A stretch of 45,208 nucleotides of DNA. It comes from DATMRF01 sp035566435 (GTDB lineage: Bacteria > Verrucomicrobiota > Verrucomicrobiia > Limisphaerales > UBA8199). The translations under genes were made by a program, and so were the position numbers. The stretch lies in NCBI GenBank assembly GCA_035566435.1, contig DATMRF010000092.1, positions 1-45,208 of the forward strand, in the 5' to 3' direction. Each line of letters starts with the position of its first letter. Positions within the stretch are counted from its first letter, which is position 1. Below, piece by piece: positions 9,147 through 16,902 of the stretch. The notes under the pieces were generated by a model. It did not search any database and had not been told where the DNA came from. It worked only from the letters and a program-made list of their open reading frames with translations.

Positions 9147-9243
9147 AAAGCGGCAGAGGACAGCCGCACTCCAAAACCTTCGGAGTCCGGGCGAACTTTT
9201 GACCACGCTTGCGCTTTGGATTGCGGCTGTCCCCTGCCGCTTT
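9147..9243. repeat. 97-bp hairpin repeat between the two TPM genes
   Basis: The left arm 9147-9172 and right arm 9218-9243 are 26 bases each and complementary except at about two positions. The core AGCGGCAGAGGACAGCCGC is related to the REP family seen at 10146 and 36855. The centre includes a second partial stem (CCGAAGGTTTTGG area). It sits in the intergenic gap and could act as an RNA-stability hairpin or a mobile REP-like unit. Confidence 0.7.
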
Positions 9244-9285
9244 CGCTCACAGTTGCCATTGGCCCGACGGTTTTACTCGAACCCA

Positions 9286-10083
9286 TTACCAACTTCCTCC
9301 CGCGCCACCGCCGCCAAAGCTGCCGCCGCCGCCGGAGAACCCGCCGCCGCCACCACCACCACCACCACCACCACCGCCGCCCCAGCTCCCTCCGGAAAAA
9401 CCACCGCCGCCTCCCCAGCCACCCCAGGAGGAATAATAGCCGCGCCGGCCATAGACGGCGCCTCCCAGTCCGCGAAGAATCCTGCTAAGGACGATAATGA
9501 CAATAATGACGAAAACGATGAGCGCAATCTTCCCGACGCCGCCGGATTGTCCGCGGTCGGCCACGGTGCGACCCGTCCCTTTGTACTCGCCGCGGGTGGC
9601 GGCCAGGATGGCGTTCACCCCGGCGCTCAGCCCGCCGTCATAGTCGCCCTGTTTGAAGCGTGGCGTGATTTCGTTGTCGATGATCTGTTTTGCGGTCGCA
9701 TCCGGCAGCGCGCCTTCCAGGCCGTAGCCGACCTGCAAAAACATCTTCCGGTCCTGCGTGAAAACGAACAGCACCGCGCCGTTATTCGTGCCCTGCCTGC
9801 CCACCCTCCAGGACTGGGCCACCCGGACCGTGTAATCCTCAATCGAGGAGTCGGACTGCATCCTGGGATAAATGGCAACGAGGATCTGGCTGGAAGTTTG
9901 CCGCTCGAAATCTTCGAGGGTTTTGTTGAGGCGCGCCGCGGTGCCTGAGGAGGTTACTTTGGCGTAGTCATTGAAATACTGGCTTGGTGCGGGCGGGATA
10001 ACTTCTGAGGCGGGCGCGCTGACAAGTCCCAGACAAAAAAACAGACCCAACCCAACCCTCGGCAAGTAATGGAAACCTTTCAC
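9286..10083 (-). CDS. exported TPM-domain membrane protein with glycine-rich tail (YgcG-like)
   Basis: A 265-residue protein. A signal peptide at about 1-25 precedes a TPM domain at about 35-165 (FNDYAKVTSSGTAARLN, SSQILVAIYP, GAVLFVFTQDRKMFLQVGYGLEG). One membrane helix lies near 183-203 (IALIVFVIIVIIVL). The last 60 residues are almost all Gly and Ser with Trp/Phe and include a run of 14 Gly. This layout matches YgcG-like proteins, with the TPM domain outside the membrane. The start is GTG 10083, as no ATG is available. The Gly run is encoded by a CCN/GGN triplet tract at 9341-9381 containing eight identical CCA units, so its length could vary. It lies 177 bases downstream of lemA. Confidence 0.88.
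   Translation of the reverse strand: MKGFHYLPRVGLGLFFCLGLVSAPASEVIPPAPSQYFNDYAKVTSSGTAARLNKTLEDFERQTSSQILVAIYPRMQSDSSIEDYTVRVAQSWRVGRQGTNNGAVLFVFTQDRKMFLQVGYGLEGALPDATAKQIIDNEITPRFKQGDYDGGLSAGVNAILAATRGEYKGTGRTVADRGQSGGVGKIALIVFVIIVIIVLSRILRGLGGAVYGRRGYYSSWGGWGGGGGFSGGSWGGGGGGGGGGGGGGFSGGGGSFGGGGAGGSW
9341..9381. repeat. triplet microsatellite inside the TPM gene
   Basis: Three CCG, eight CCA (9350-9373) and more CCG units stand in tandem on the plus strand, coding for the Gly run of the minus-strand gene. Slippage would change the tail length without breaking the frame. Confidence 0.8.
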
Positions 10084-10145
10084 AAATGAGTGGAGATGCC
10101 AGGCCGCGGCGTCCTGCGCATACCGCGTGGCAGGCAGCGCGACAC

Positions 10146-10172
10146 GGCGCGCTGAGGACAGCGCGCCCTACC
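10146..10172. repeat. REP hairpin with AGGA loop
   Basis: GGCGCGCTG pairs perfectly with CAGCGCGCC around an AGGA loop (10146-10167), followed by CTACC. The same design with a different stem lies at 36855-36881. It is in the gap between lemA and the TPM gene. Confidence 0.75.
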
Positions 10173-10260
10173 ACATATTCGGAAAAGGCCGCGAAGGCGC
10201 ACAAGGAGAGCAGGTCCAAGCGGTCGCCCCACAAGCGTCGCGGAAGCAGGTTTCACGAGG

Positions 10261-10914
10261 CTAGGGTTTTTCCGCTGGCGGAGGAGTCGAGGAGGCAGGC
10301 TTTCCAAAATCGAACTGGACTTTCGGCGGGGCTTCGGCGCCCGGTGTCGCGGTGAAATACGGTTTGTCGTGAAACCCGAACATTCCGGCATACAGGAGGG
10401 CCGGGAAGGATTTTATCGCAGTATCGTAGGCGCGGACCGCGTCGTTGAACCGGCCACGCTCGACGCTGATGCGGTTTTCGGTGCCTTCCAACTGCGCCTG
10501 GAGCGTCTGGAAATTCGCGGTGGCCTTCAGGTCCGGGTAACGCTCGACGACGACGAGCAGGCGGGACAAGGCGGAAGAGAGCTGGTTCTGGGCTTTCTCG
10601 AACTCGGCCAATTGTGCGGGATCGGACGGGGCGGTGTTGGGGTTTATCTTGACCTGGCCGACCGAGGCGCGCGCGGCGGTGATCTCCGTCAACGTGGACT
10701 TCTCGAAGTTGGCGGCGCCGGAAACGGTGGCAACGAGGTTGGGAATGAGGTCGGCGCGGCGTTGATAAACGTTCTGCACCTGGGCCCATTGGGAGTCGGC
10801 GGCCTGGTTAAGCCCGACCAGCCGATTGTAGCTGCCACCAGCGAGCACCACGAAAATCAACACCACGAACGCCAACGCGCCTAAAACGGCGCACCCTATG
10901 CCTAGTTTTTTCAT
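10261..10914 (-). CDS. lemA: LemA family membrane protein
   Basis: A 217-residue protein with one N-terminal membrane helix (VLGALAFVVLIFVVLAGG, about 8-30) and a long helical bundle. It carries the LemA signatures YNRLVGLNQAADSQWAQVQNVYQRRADLIPNLV and FNDAVRAYDTAIKSFPALLYAGMFGF. The C-terminus is Pro-rich. ATG 10914 (MKKLGIGC) is chosen over an upstream in-frame start at 11028 because it begins right at the membrane helix. It is first in a minus-strand cluster with two TPM genes. LemA and TPM proteins are frequent neighbours, which suggests a shared envelope function that is not known in molecular terms. Confidence 0.92.
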   Translation of the reverse strand: MKKLGIGCAVLGALAFVVLIFVVLAGGSYNRLVGLNQAADSQWAQVQNVYQRRADLIPNLVATVSGAANFEKSTLTEITAARASVGQVKINPNTAPSDPAQLAEFEKAQNQLSSALSRLLVVVERYPDLKATANFQTLQAQLEGTENRISVERGRFNDAVRAYDTAIKSFPALLYAGMFGFHDKPYFTATPGAEAPPKVQFDFGKPASSTPPPAEKP

Positions 10915-11036
10915 AAGTTTCTTTGCACCTGCGGCACGATACTCTTCCCCCACACCGGCGCAATTATAAAGCCAAAGCCGGTTTATAGAGGAAAACGCCG
11001 GAACGTGACGTCCGCATAAAATCAGCACGGGGTGTC

Positions 11037-11069
11037 CTCAGCGCGCCGCTGGCGAGGCGGCGCGCTGAG
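11037..11069. repeat. perfect 13-bp stem hairpin upstream of lemA
   Basis: CTCAGCGCGCCGC at 11037-11049 pairs exactly with GCGGCGCGCTGAG at 11057-11069 over a 7-base loop. The 15 bases at 11033-11047 are the reverse complement of 10146-10160, so lemA is flanked on both sides by the same REP-type unit in opposite orientation. Confidence 0.75.
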
Positions 11070-11370
11070 CAGTGGGGCGGCGCGGAGGTTTGGGACGGAG
11101 CCGGTTAAGCGATTAAGATGTCAAAGAACGAAGCAGGGCGTTCTCGCGCCTGCGAAAGGGTTGACCGGGGCCGCGGCAGGTGATCAGGCAGGTGCTTTGT
11201 TGCCAGCACCTACCAGGGCCTACCAGGGGGCACCGGCAGGCTTCTGCGAGCAGTCGTCACTGTCCATTGGAGCTGGTGTTTTTCATTAACAGTTCGGTGG
11301 AGGTCACGCGGGCCATTGGGCTCGGGTTCGGTTGGCGTTGTGGAATATGAGTCCAGGTCAAAAAAAATAC

Positions 11371-11420
11371 TCGGATTTACTCGGATTTAGTCGGATTTAG
11401 TCGGATGTACTCGGATTTAG
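11371..11420. repeat. five tandem 10-bp words (TCGGATTTAG type)
   Basis: Units at 11371, 11381, 11391, 11401 and 11411 read TCGGATTTAC/G with one TCGGATGTAC. TCGA words continue at 10-base spacing at 11437 and 11447. Confidence 0.9.
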
Positions 11421-11490
11421 TCGAAGGCGAAGTTAGTCGAGGTTTGTCGAAGTCGGGTGGAATCCTCGGGGTAACGGGGTGGCGAGTTTT

Positions 11491-11540
11491 TGCTTTGAAT
11501 TCCTTTGAATTCCTTTGAATTCCTTTGATTTGCTTTGAAA
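11491..11540. repeat. five tandem 10-bp words (TCCTTTGAAT type)
   Basis: Units begin at 11491, 11501, 11511, 11521 and 11531, with variants TGCTTTGAAT, TCCTTTGATT and TGCTTTGAAA. The 10-base period is the same as in the preceding tract but the word is unrelated. Confidence 0.9.
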
Positions 11541-11650
11541 CACGTTGAAATCCGAATGAATCCAGCTGGGGGCGAGCGACGGATTTCTTCAAGTACACCC
11601 TCCTGCCGCATAAATGCGGCGTTCCGGGCGTAATTTTTTGGCTTTAGTAG

Positions 11651-11680
11651 GTCCTATTAGCTCCTAATAGCTCCTACGAG
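11651..11680. repeat. three tandem 10-bp words (CTCCTAATAG type)
   Basis: GTCCTATTAG, CTCCTAATAG and CTCCTACGAG follow one another at 11651, 11661 and 11671. Confidence 0.75.
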
Positions 11681-12110
11681 GTGGTCGAGGGTCGAGGGGC
11701 CGAATGACGGGTTGGCCCGGTTGGTCCGGCCTCCGATTCTCGCTGTTTGTTGCGTTTTCATAGCGTTTTCGTTTGTTCTTGTTCAGTTTGACCGAGCCGG
11801 CGGTTCCGGACGCTGCAGACCGGCGGGGCGCTGCGACACACCGCGGCTCTATATAGTAAGGAACGTCAGGGTCAGAATTTGCCGTCGGGCGGCGATTTTC
11901 GGTTGGTGAATTCCGGTCTGAGAACTGAGCGGCCCGCGTTCTAAAGGTGATGGGGCGAAAAAAATATAAGCTTTAGTGGGCGTGATTAGCTGAGGTTAGC
12001 CGGATTCCCGGGGGACCACCTGATAGCAGCGGAGGGGCAATAGTGTGGAGGCGCGGTGATTCAGCGTTTGTCTGGCGATTTGACCGGTCGTGAGGAGGAA
12101 AAAAATGTTT

Positions 12111-12160
12111 CGAGGTCAGGATTGGTCGGGATTGGTCAGGATGACTCGGGTTTGCTCGGG
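12111..12160. repeat. five 10-bp words (ATTGGTCGGG type)
   Basis: CGAGGTCAGG, ATTGGTCGGG, ATTGGTCAGG, ATGACTCGGG and TTTGCTCGGG are in exact 10-base register; the TCNGG core is the conserved part. Confidence 0.8.
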
Positions 12161-12700
12161 CGGTCACCTGTGAGGGCACGTGAGGAAGCGAGCGGCGACA
12201 AAGGTCAAAGGCGACCTTGTTGCGGGCGGGGGCCAGTTGGTAACTCATATTCAGTTTTTCAGATTCTCAATTTTGCGGCTGCAGGCCGCGGGGCTGTCAT
12301 ACACAGTCCCTATAATAGTAAGGAAGGTCAGAAAGGCGATTTTCCCGCCGGGCGCCAAGATTTTTGAAGATTTCAGTTTGAGCAATGGAGCGGATTAGAA
12401 AGGGTTCTCTGATTTTTCTGTCACTGGCCGTGTTGATCGTTGGCCCTTACTAGCTGCTGCTTAGAGCGTGCCAACTTGCGGGAGGAGCGGATTTTTGGAG
12501 TAGTGGGGTGGTGGAGTGTTGCGCAAAAGGTTTAGGATTAGAGTGATGCGACTGAGAGTGAAATCACATTAGGAAACTAGACAACCCTGCGGCACGGGCC
12601 AGCCGGGAAAGGAAGTGTGCCATTATGGCACTATTGGGTGACACAGGTGGGACAATTTGGCACTGTCTGGCGCCGGGTGGCGAGGGGCGGAGCCAGCCTT

Positions 12701-12864
12701 AGTGGTCCGTTTCACAAATCCGCAGACGTATTCGGCGGTTCTTTTCCGTGCAGACGGCGTTGCTCGCACCCTACAGATCGCTGCGGATATGCTCGGTGCT
12801 CGCGCCTCGTCTGCACCGAAAACTCCTTGCCGCCTACGTCAGCGGATTTGTGAAACGGACCACT
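12701..12864. mobile_element. 164-bp imperfect palindrome with 23-bp perfect terminal inverted repeats (MITE-like)
   Basis: The outer 23 bases (12701-12723, starting AGTGGTCCGTTTCACAAATC) are exactly inverted at 12842-12864. Inside, the arms keep pairing with small mismatches: GACGTA, CGGC, TTTTC-GTGCAGACG and GCTCGCACC on the left match the right arm read in reverse. There is no transposase gene, so it would be non-autonomous. It lies in the gene-free island, next to no expressed gene on its left side. Confidence 0.75.
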
Positions 12865-13002
12865 TAGGAGATAGGGAATCAGCGGCTTGTTGCGCCTGGA
12901 ATCCTCAGCGCTTGGCGGAGAGCGCGGAGATGATAGAGCGGTCCGCAATCGTTGCGGGCGCGTGTGCGACGAGTGGCGACGCTGCCGTGGATCGGATTGG
13001 GC

Positions 13003-13785
13003 TCAATTGTAGGCCTGAACCAACTCCGTCACGGAAGCCGCGTAAGCGAGCTTCTTTAGCCGCTCGACCTGCTTTTGATCTACCGTCCCTCGCCGCGGTG
13101 AGGTGGTGATGCGGGCGTCATCGAACGGCTTGGGACTGAAAACCGACCAGTTTCCCGAGCGAACATCGACAAAGGCGACTTTGAGTTGGATGCGCATATG
13201 CTGCTTTTCATCGGGCATGAACCAATTGACGATGGGCACCCACGAAACGGTCTTCGTGGGCAACCGGTCGCTCTCGGAGTCGAGCATGCCCCAGTAACAG
13301 ACGATGAAATCGGTACCACCCCGGGCTGCAGTCAGACGGAGGGACTTGGAATAGCTTTCGGGGTCGGAGCTTTCGGTCTGCATAACACCGGCACCAATCC
13401 TACGCACGGTGGGGACTCCGGAGAACGGGACAACCCTAAAATGCTTGCTCATCTCGGCCACCATTGCCCCGTCGGGGAACAAGGCCCCGGATTGGATGAG
13501 GAGAATGGAGCTCCCGGGATGCAAGCGGACGGGTTTGGAGGCCTCAATGGCTCGCCGGATGTCCGCGTCGGACGTGAACTCGCCGCGAGGAATCCCGAGG
13601 ACGTCGAATTCGCTGAGTTCGCCCCGGTATTCAAACGCGGGATCTGAAACACCATCGTACGCGCCACCCGCGCAATACGAGTTTTGTTGTGGGTATCCCG
13701 AGTGGGAGATGGACCGGGTGGTCTTGTTACAGCCTGCGAACAGCGCGCAGGCCAGAATCAGGAGACCAAGGGTGCATTTATTCAT
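13003..13785 (-). CDS. lipoprotein, last gene of the ECF-dockerin-VWA operon
   Basis: A 260-residue protein with a lipoprotein signal: a hydrophobic stretch ending LFAGC, so the mature protein starts at a lipidated Cys near residue 19. No known domain is recognised. The body has alternating strands and helices (SSILLIQSGALFPDGAMVAEMSKHF, ...FIVCYWGMLDSES, ...MRIQLKVAFVDVRSGNWSVF), which gives a general resemblance to outer-membrane accessory lipoproteins. ATG 13785 lies two bases after the stop of the VWA gene; a GTG at 13791 overlaps that stop as GTGA. Either way translation is probably coupled. The partner proteins suggest a role at the envelope. The 3' side faces the repeat island. Confidence 0.85.
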   Translation of the reverse strand: MNKCTLGLLILACALFAGCNKTTRSISHSGYPQQNSYCAGGAYDGVSDPAFEYRGELSEFDVLGIPRGEFTSDADIRRAIEASKPVRLHPGSSILLIQSGALFPDGAMVAEMSKHFRVVPFSGVPTVRRIGAGVMQTESSDPESYSKSLRLTAARGGTDFIVCYWGMLDSESDRLPTKTVSWVPIVNWFMPDEKQHMRIQLKVAFVDVRSGNWSVFSPKPFDDARITTSPRRGTVDQKQVERLKKLAYAASVTELVQAYN

Positions 13786-13787
13786 AT

Positions 13788-15860
13788 TCACTTCTCATCT
13801 ACGGTGGTTTTGTATTTCACGCCTTCAGGCACCGGAACAGTAGTGGCTTGGGAGCCTTCGGTACGGCGGGTGGAATCGACGGCGACGAAGGCCGTAAACG
13901 AAGACATCAACCCGTAATCGAGGGCGACACGCTTTATGGCCTCAGGCAATTCCGGGTCGGGCTGGTACGATGATTGATCTGCCAGTTCAGCGACTTTCAT
14001 CCGAGCCCAAATGGCCGGAAGGCCTTCGTGAGCCATGCCGGCGCGGCTCACGAGCGCTGGGGTTGTGAGCTGGAAAGGCCGGCCGGCAGCCATGCCGTTG
14101 ATGCGGATGGTCGTGTCTTCATCTCCGGCAAAGCGACCGGCGAGAATCACCGGGCGCCCGACGAACAGGTCGGGCAACGCGCCCGGGAAGACGTCGGTCA
14201 CGTGCAATCCGCCCCAATCGACGTTGAGATCGGTGAGCGCCGGGCGACTTATGCGGTTGAAAAAGTCCTCCATGAGCTGGGCTGCGCTGTCGTTTGGTCC
14301 CAGGTAGGCGACGGCGCCATGCCCAGCTTTGGCCATGTGGTCGAGCAAATAGCGATTCACGCTGGACCCGATGCCAAAACTAGAGATGCGGGAGGCGCCC
14401 AATCGCCGGTGGACTTCGCCGAGGATTTCAGTTTCATTGCCAATGTAGCCATCCGTCAGGAAACAAACAAAGCGCAGGCGCTGCGGGTCGTGCGCAAAGT
14501 CCAAGGCAGCCTTGATACCTTCGATCATCATCGTACCGCCTTCACCTTGAAGTGAACGGAGATATCGCCAGGCGCGCCCGACGTTCTCAGGAGTTGCTTC
14601 CAAAGGCCTGTCTCCCAAGCTGGAGGCCGAGATGGAAAAGGTGATGAGTTGGAAGGAATCACCCGGCTGAAGGAGACGCAAGCCGCGCTGGACCGCGGCC
14701 TTAGCCTGTTCAATAGGCCGGCCGGACATGCTGCCGGAACAGTCCAACACGAAAACTAGTTCCAAGGGTTGGCGCTTCACGTCGTGCAACTCCTCTGGCG
14801 GATAGAGCATCAAGGTGAAGAATCCGCCTCGGTCATCCCGATGGGTCATCAGGGTTGACTTGATGCGTTCGCCCGCGACGCGGTAGCGCAGCACGAAATC
14901 CCGATTGGGCAGGCTGTCCGTGGGCGCAAGCGAAACGGTCAAGCGCTCCGGAGCAGCCGAGGTCGAGAGCACCTGGTGGGTCCGGCACTCGAATTGCTCG
15001 ATGGGCACACCGGCGTCGACGTCAACGTTGAGTGAGATATCGTGGCTGGTTCGTTCGCCGGGACGCAAATAGTGGACTTCGGACCCCTGGCCCGAAGTCC
15101 CGGATTGGCCTCGCGCAACCGGGCCGATGCCATTGGTGGTGCCGGGCGGATTGAACCGCGGGCCGACGACCATCGGGAAAACGAATTCGTACCAGCCGTC
15201 CGCGTATTCGAGCGCATGGAAGTATTTAATGTTCACGTCGATTTCCTTACCCGGTTCGATATTGGCCGCCCGTTGAGTGAACACGTTTGGCCGCTCCCCG
15301 TTGAGGAGCGAGGCGACATATCCTTGCTGTTTGGCTTCCGCGTAAATCCGCTCTGCCTCCTTGCGCTCGCGGATGATGCCACGGATCCGCCGAGCGCCGA
15401 TAGTCATGATGAACTCATTGACCGCCGCACTGTGGGGCAATGGAAATGTGTAAATGGCTTCAATCTTTTCGGAATAGGGGTTCAGGAACTGTTGACTGAC
15501 CTCGACGGTACCGATGTAGCCGCTGACGGAAGCATGGACGTCCGTATGCTTGAGCGGCATCGGGATTTCGCTTTTGTCGACCTCGGCAACAAGCGTGCCC
15601 ATGCCCGGAGCCTGGTCCGAAGGAGCGGCGGGGCTTTCGCCGCGGGCGAGAACCCAAAGCTCCTCGGTTCCAGCGGCAAGCGCGCCGGAATCCGAGCTGC
15701 GCCCGCCCTGACCATCAAAGTAACCGGCACTACTCCGCGGCAACCCAGTGACGAACCCCGCTCGCTCGCTACAGCCCTGGAACACCATGGCTAGCGTCAG
15801 GCAAAGTGGAAGACCGAGGCAGAGCAGCGTGAGACTCGAAAATCTGGATTTGGTCATCAT
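13788..15860 (-). CDS. exported VIT-VWA protein
   Basis: A 690-residue protein with the architecture of the inter-alpha-trypsin-inhibitor heavy chain. An N-terminal signal contains Cys30 (VFQGC), which is a poor lipobox but could be lipidated. A spacer to about residue 95 is followed by a VIT domain at about 98-235 (VSGYIGTVEVSQQFLNPYSEKIEAIYTFPLP, RKEAERIYAEAKQQG, NIEPGKEIDVNIKYF). A VWA domain begins at about 368 with an intact metal site Asp373, Ser375, Ser377 (DCSGSMSG). VWA domains of this kind bind ligands through a divalent ion. The start ATG 15860 overlaps the preceding stop (ATGA) and the stop overlaps or touches the lipoprotein start. No sortase or LPXTG-like signal is present, unlike some marine bacterial VIT proteins. 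Confidence 0.92.
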   Translation of the reverse strand: MMTKSRFSSLTLLCLGLPLCLTLAMVFQGCSERAGFVTGLPRSSAGYFDGQGGRSSDSGALAAGTEELWVLARGESPAAPSDQAPGMGTLVAEVDKSEIPMPLKHTDVHASVSGYIGTVEVSQQFLNPYSEKIEAIYTFPLPHSAAVNEFIMTIGARRIRGIIRERKEAERIYAEAKQQGYVASLLNGERPNVFTQRAANIEPGKEIDVNIKYFHALEYADGWYEFVFPMVVGPRFNPPGTTNGIGPVARGQSGTSGQGSEVHYLRPGERTSHDISLNVDVDAGVPIEQFECRTHQVLSTSAAPERLTVSLAPTDSLPNRDFVLRYRVAGERIKSTLMTHRDDRGGFFTLMLYPPEELHDVKRQPLELVFVLDCSGSMSGRPIEQAKAAVQRGLRLLQPGDSFQLITFSISASSLGDRPLEATPENVGRAWRYLRSLQGEGGTMMIEGIKAALDFAHDPQRLRFVCFLTDGYIGNETEILGEVHRRLGASRISSFGIGSSVNRYLLDHMAKAGHGAVAYLGPNDSAAQLMEDFFNRISRPALTDLNVDWGGLHVTDVFPGALPDLFVGRPVILAGRFAGDEDTTIRINGMAAGRPFQLTTPALVSRAGMAHEGLPAIWARMKVAELADQSSYQPDPELPEAIKRVALDYGLMSSFTAFVAVDSTRRTEGSQATTVPVPEGVKYKTTVDEK

Positions 15861-16393
15861 TGAGATTTCCTTTGTTCAAAGCTGGCGATACAGGAGATCT
15901 TGTTGCCCTGAGCGTCGGCCGCAGTCTGCAGTTTAAGTTGAAATTGAGGCGGCAGGTTTCCACTGGCCTGAAGGTGAATAGTCGCAATCCGGGTTTTGCC
16001 GGTTGGCAACTCGGCAGACGGAGCGGTGCTGAACGCTGCAATGACTGCGGCTTCGTTCTGGATTGCCTTGGGGTCGTAAAAAGGCGGTTGGCGAAAAGCC
16101 GGATGTTCGCCGCCCTCAATGCCCACGATCCTGGCCAAGCCATTCGTTACAGCAAATCGAAGCTGGTAAGCGGCTAGCGGTGTGCTCCCGGAATCAACAA
16201 AGATGTCCACGGCGCAAAAGCGACCTCGGCCTTCCTCATCAGCCGGCTGTTGCGCCAGAAGCTGCACCGCCAGCCCAAGAATGAGCAGAACCAGGATGTG
16301 CACGGGCTGCCAGCGAATCGGCCTGACCGCTGCTCCGCCCGAGCAGGATACGCGCCGGGCCATACTGGGCCTGCCTGGCCTTGCCGGTGTCAC
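15857..16393 (-). CDS. secreted cohesin-like protein
   Basis: A 178-residue protein with an N-terminal membrane/signal segment (VHILVLLILGLAVQLL, about 30-46) and a single beta-rich domain. The domain order LAAYQLRFAVTNGLARIVGIEGG ... VIAAFST ... LPTGKTRIATIHLQASG ... FQLKLQTAADAQGNKIS follows the pattern of cohesin modules: a strand with L-A-x-x-F-type, a later G-x-L-A-x-I/L-x-F strand, and a final D-x-x-G-x. Cohesins bind dockerins, and the gene directly upstream encodes a dockerin. I regard cohesin as likely but not proven, since the similarity is in pattern only. The start is GTG 16393, overlapping the upstream stop as GTGA; ATG 16363 is the alternative. Confidence 0.65.
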   Translation of the reverse strand: MTPARPGRPSMARRVSCSGGAAVRPIRWQPVHILVLLILGLAVQLLAQQPADEEGRGRFCAVDIFVDSGSTPLAAYQLRFAVTNGLARIVGIEGGEHPAFRQPPFYDPKAIQNEAAVIAAFSTAPSAELPTGKTRIATIHLQASGNLPPQFQLKLQTAADAQGNKISCIASFEQRKSQ

Positions 16394-16866
16394 GAATGTC
16401 CCCCCTTTTCCAAGCTCACCGCACGGGCGGCAAGGGTAGCCACGTCGCGTTCGTCCACAACCCCGTCTCCGTTGATGTCCAGTTGCCGACCGGGATGTGC
16501 CCCAGCCTTAAGCTCCCTGGCGAGCGCAAAAGCATCCAGGATATCAACCTGGCCATCGTGGTTGACGTCTCCGCGGGAGTACCTTGACGCTGTAGCGGGC
16601 CCGGATTGCCGCAGGAATTGCGGCAGGATGGCCAGGAACAGAACCAGCGCGGTCATCGCAGCGGCCCACCGTAGTATAAGGGGCCATCTGAACCCTGGTT
16701 CCTTTCGCCGGGACAACTGCCGGCGCGCAGAGTGCAAGATCGCCTCATTCACCGTAGGGGGGATGAAGATGGCTGGTTTCAGCGACCGTTTCAGCGCCGA
16801 GACCAGTCCGGGAGGAGCCTCGAGCGCTTCATCTTCCCGACGGCGATTGTTTTCCGGCATTTGCAT
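16390..16866 (-). CDS. single-pass membrane protein with periplasmic dockerin domain
   Basis: A 158-residue protein. Residues 1-60 are charged and should be cytoplasmic. A membrane helix spans about 61-83. The C-terminal part has two EF-hand-like calcium loops, Asp100-Asp111 (DVNHDGQVDILD) and Asp130-Asp141 (DINGDGVVDERD), each followed by a helix. This is the type I dockerin design, with all ligand positions acidic or Asn. The topology puts the dockerin outside the cytoplasm. The gene is 36 bases after the sigma-factor gene and overlaps the next. Its position after an ECF sigma gene is that of an anti-sigma factor, and the cytoplasmic N-terminus could play that role, but no anti-sigma motif is visible. 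ATG 16866 is preferred over TTG 16872. Confidence 0.85.
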   Translation of the reverse strand: MQMPENNRRREDEALEAPPGLVSALKRSLKPAIFIPPTVNEAILHSARRQLSRRKEPGFRWPLILRWAAAMTALVLFLAILPQFLRQSGPATASRYSRGDVNHDGQVDILDAFALARELKAGAHPGRQLDINGDGVVDERDVATLAARAVSLEKGGHS

Positions 16867-16902
16867 CTTCAAAAAGTTAAGCGTGCCAGAACGCCAAAAG
16901 GT

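Larger units (their letters stand above)
10915..13002. other. 2.1-kb gene-free island rich in short repeats
   Basis: No convincing gene is seen here. Open frames are short and repetitive. The stretch holds a 13-bp-stem hairpin (11037-11069), four tracts of 10-bp words (11371, 11491, 11651, 12111) and a 164-bp palindrome (12701-12864). The remaining DNA (for example 11681-12060 and 12161-12600) shows nothing I can identify. Confidence 0.7.

Noticed and set aside
9209..9436. Plus-strand proline-rich reading frame
   Set aside because: It is the antisense of the glycine-rich tail of the minus-strand TPM gene; the CCN triplets explain the open frame.
11032..11289. Possible 85-residue plus-strand gene
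   Set aside because: It covers the 13-bp-stem hairpin and shows no domain or ribosome site.
11371..12160. CRISPR array
   Set aside because: Units are 10 bp with no spacers and drift between copies; no cas genes are near.
12617..12948. Two facing frames with similar peptides (FHKSADV ... TSADL)
   Set aside because: Both come from the 164-bp palindrome read on each strand, so the likeness reflects symmetry and not genes.
15857..16393. Dockerin/cohesin pair as part of a cellulosome
   Set aside because: No glycoside hydrolase or multi-cohesin scaffold is in the window, so a cellulosome is not supported.
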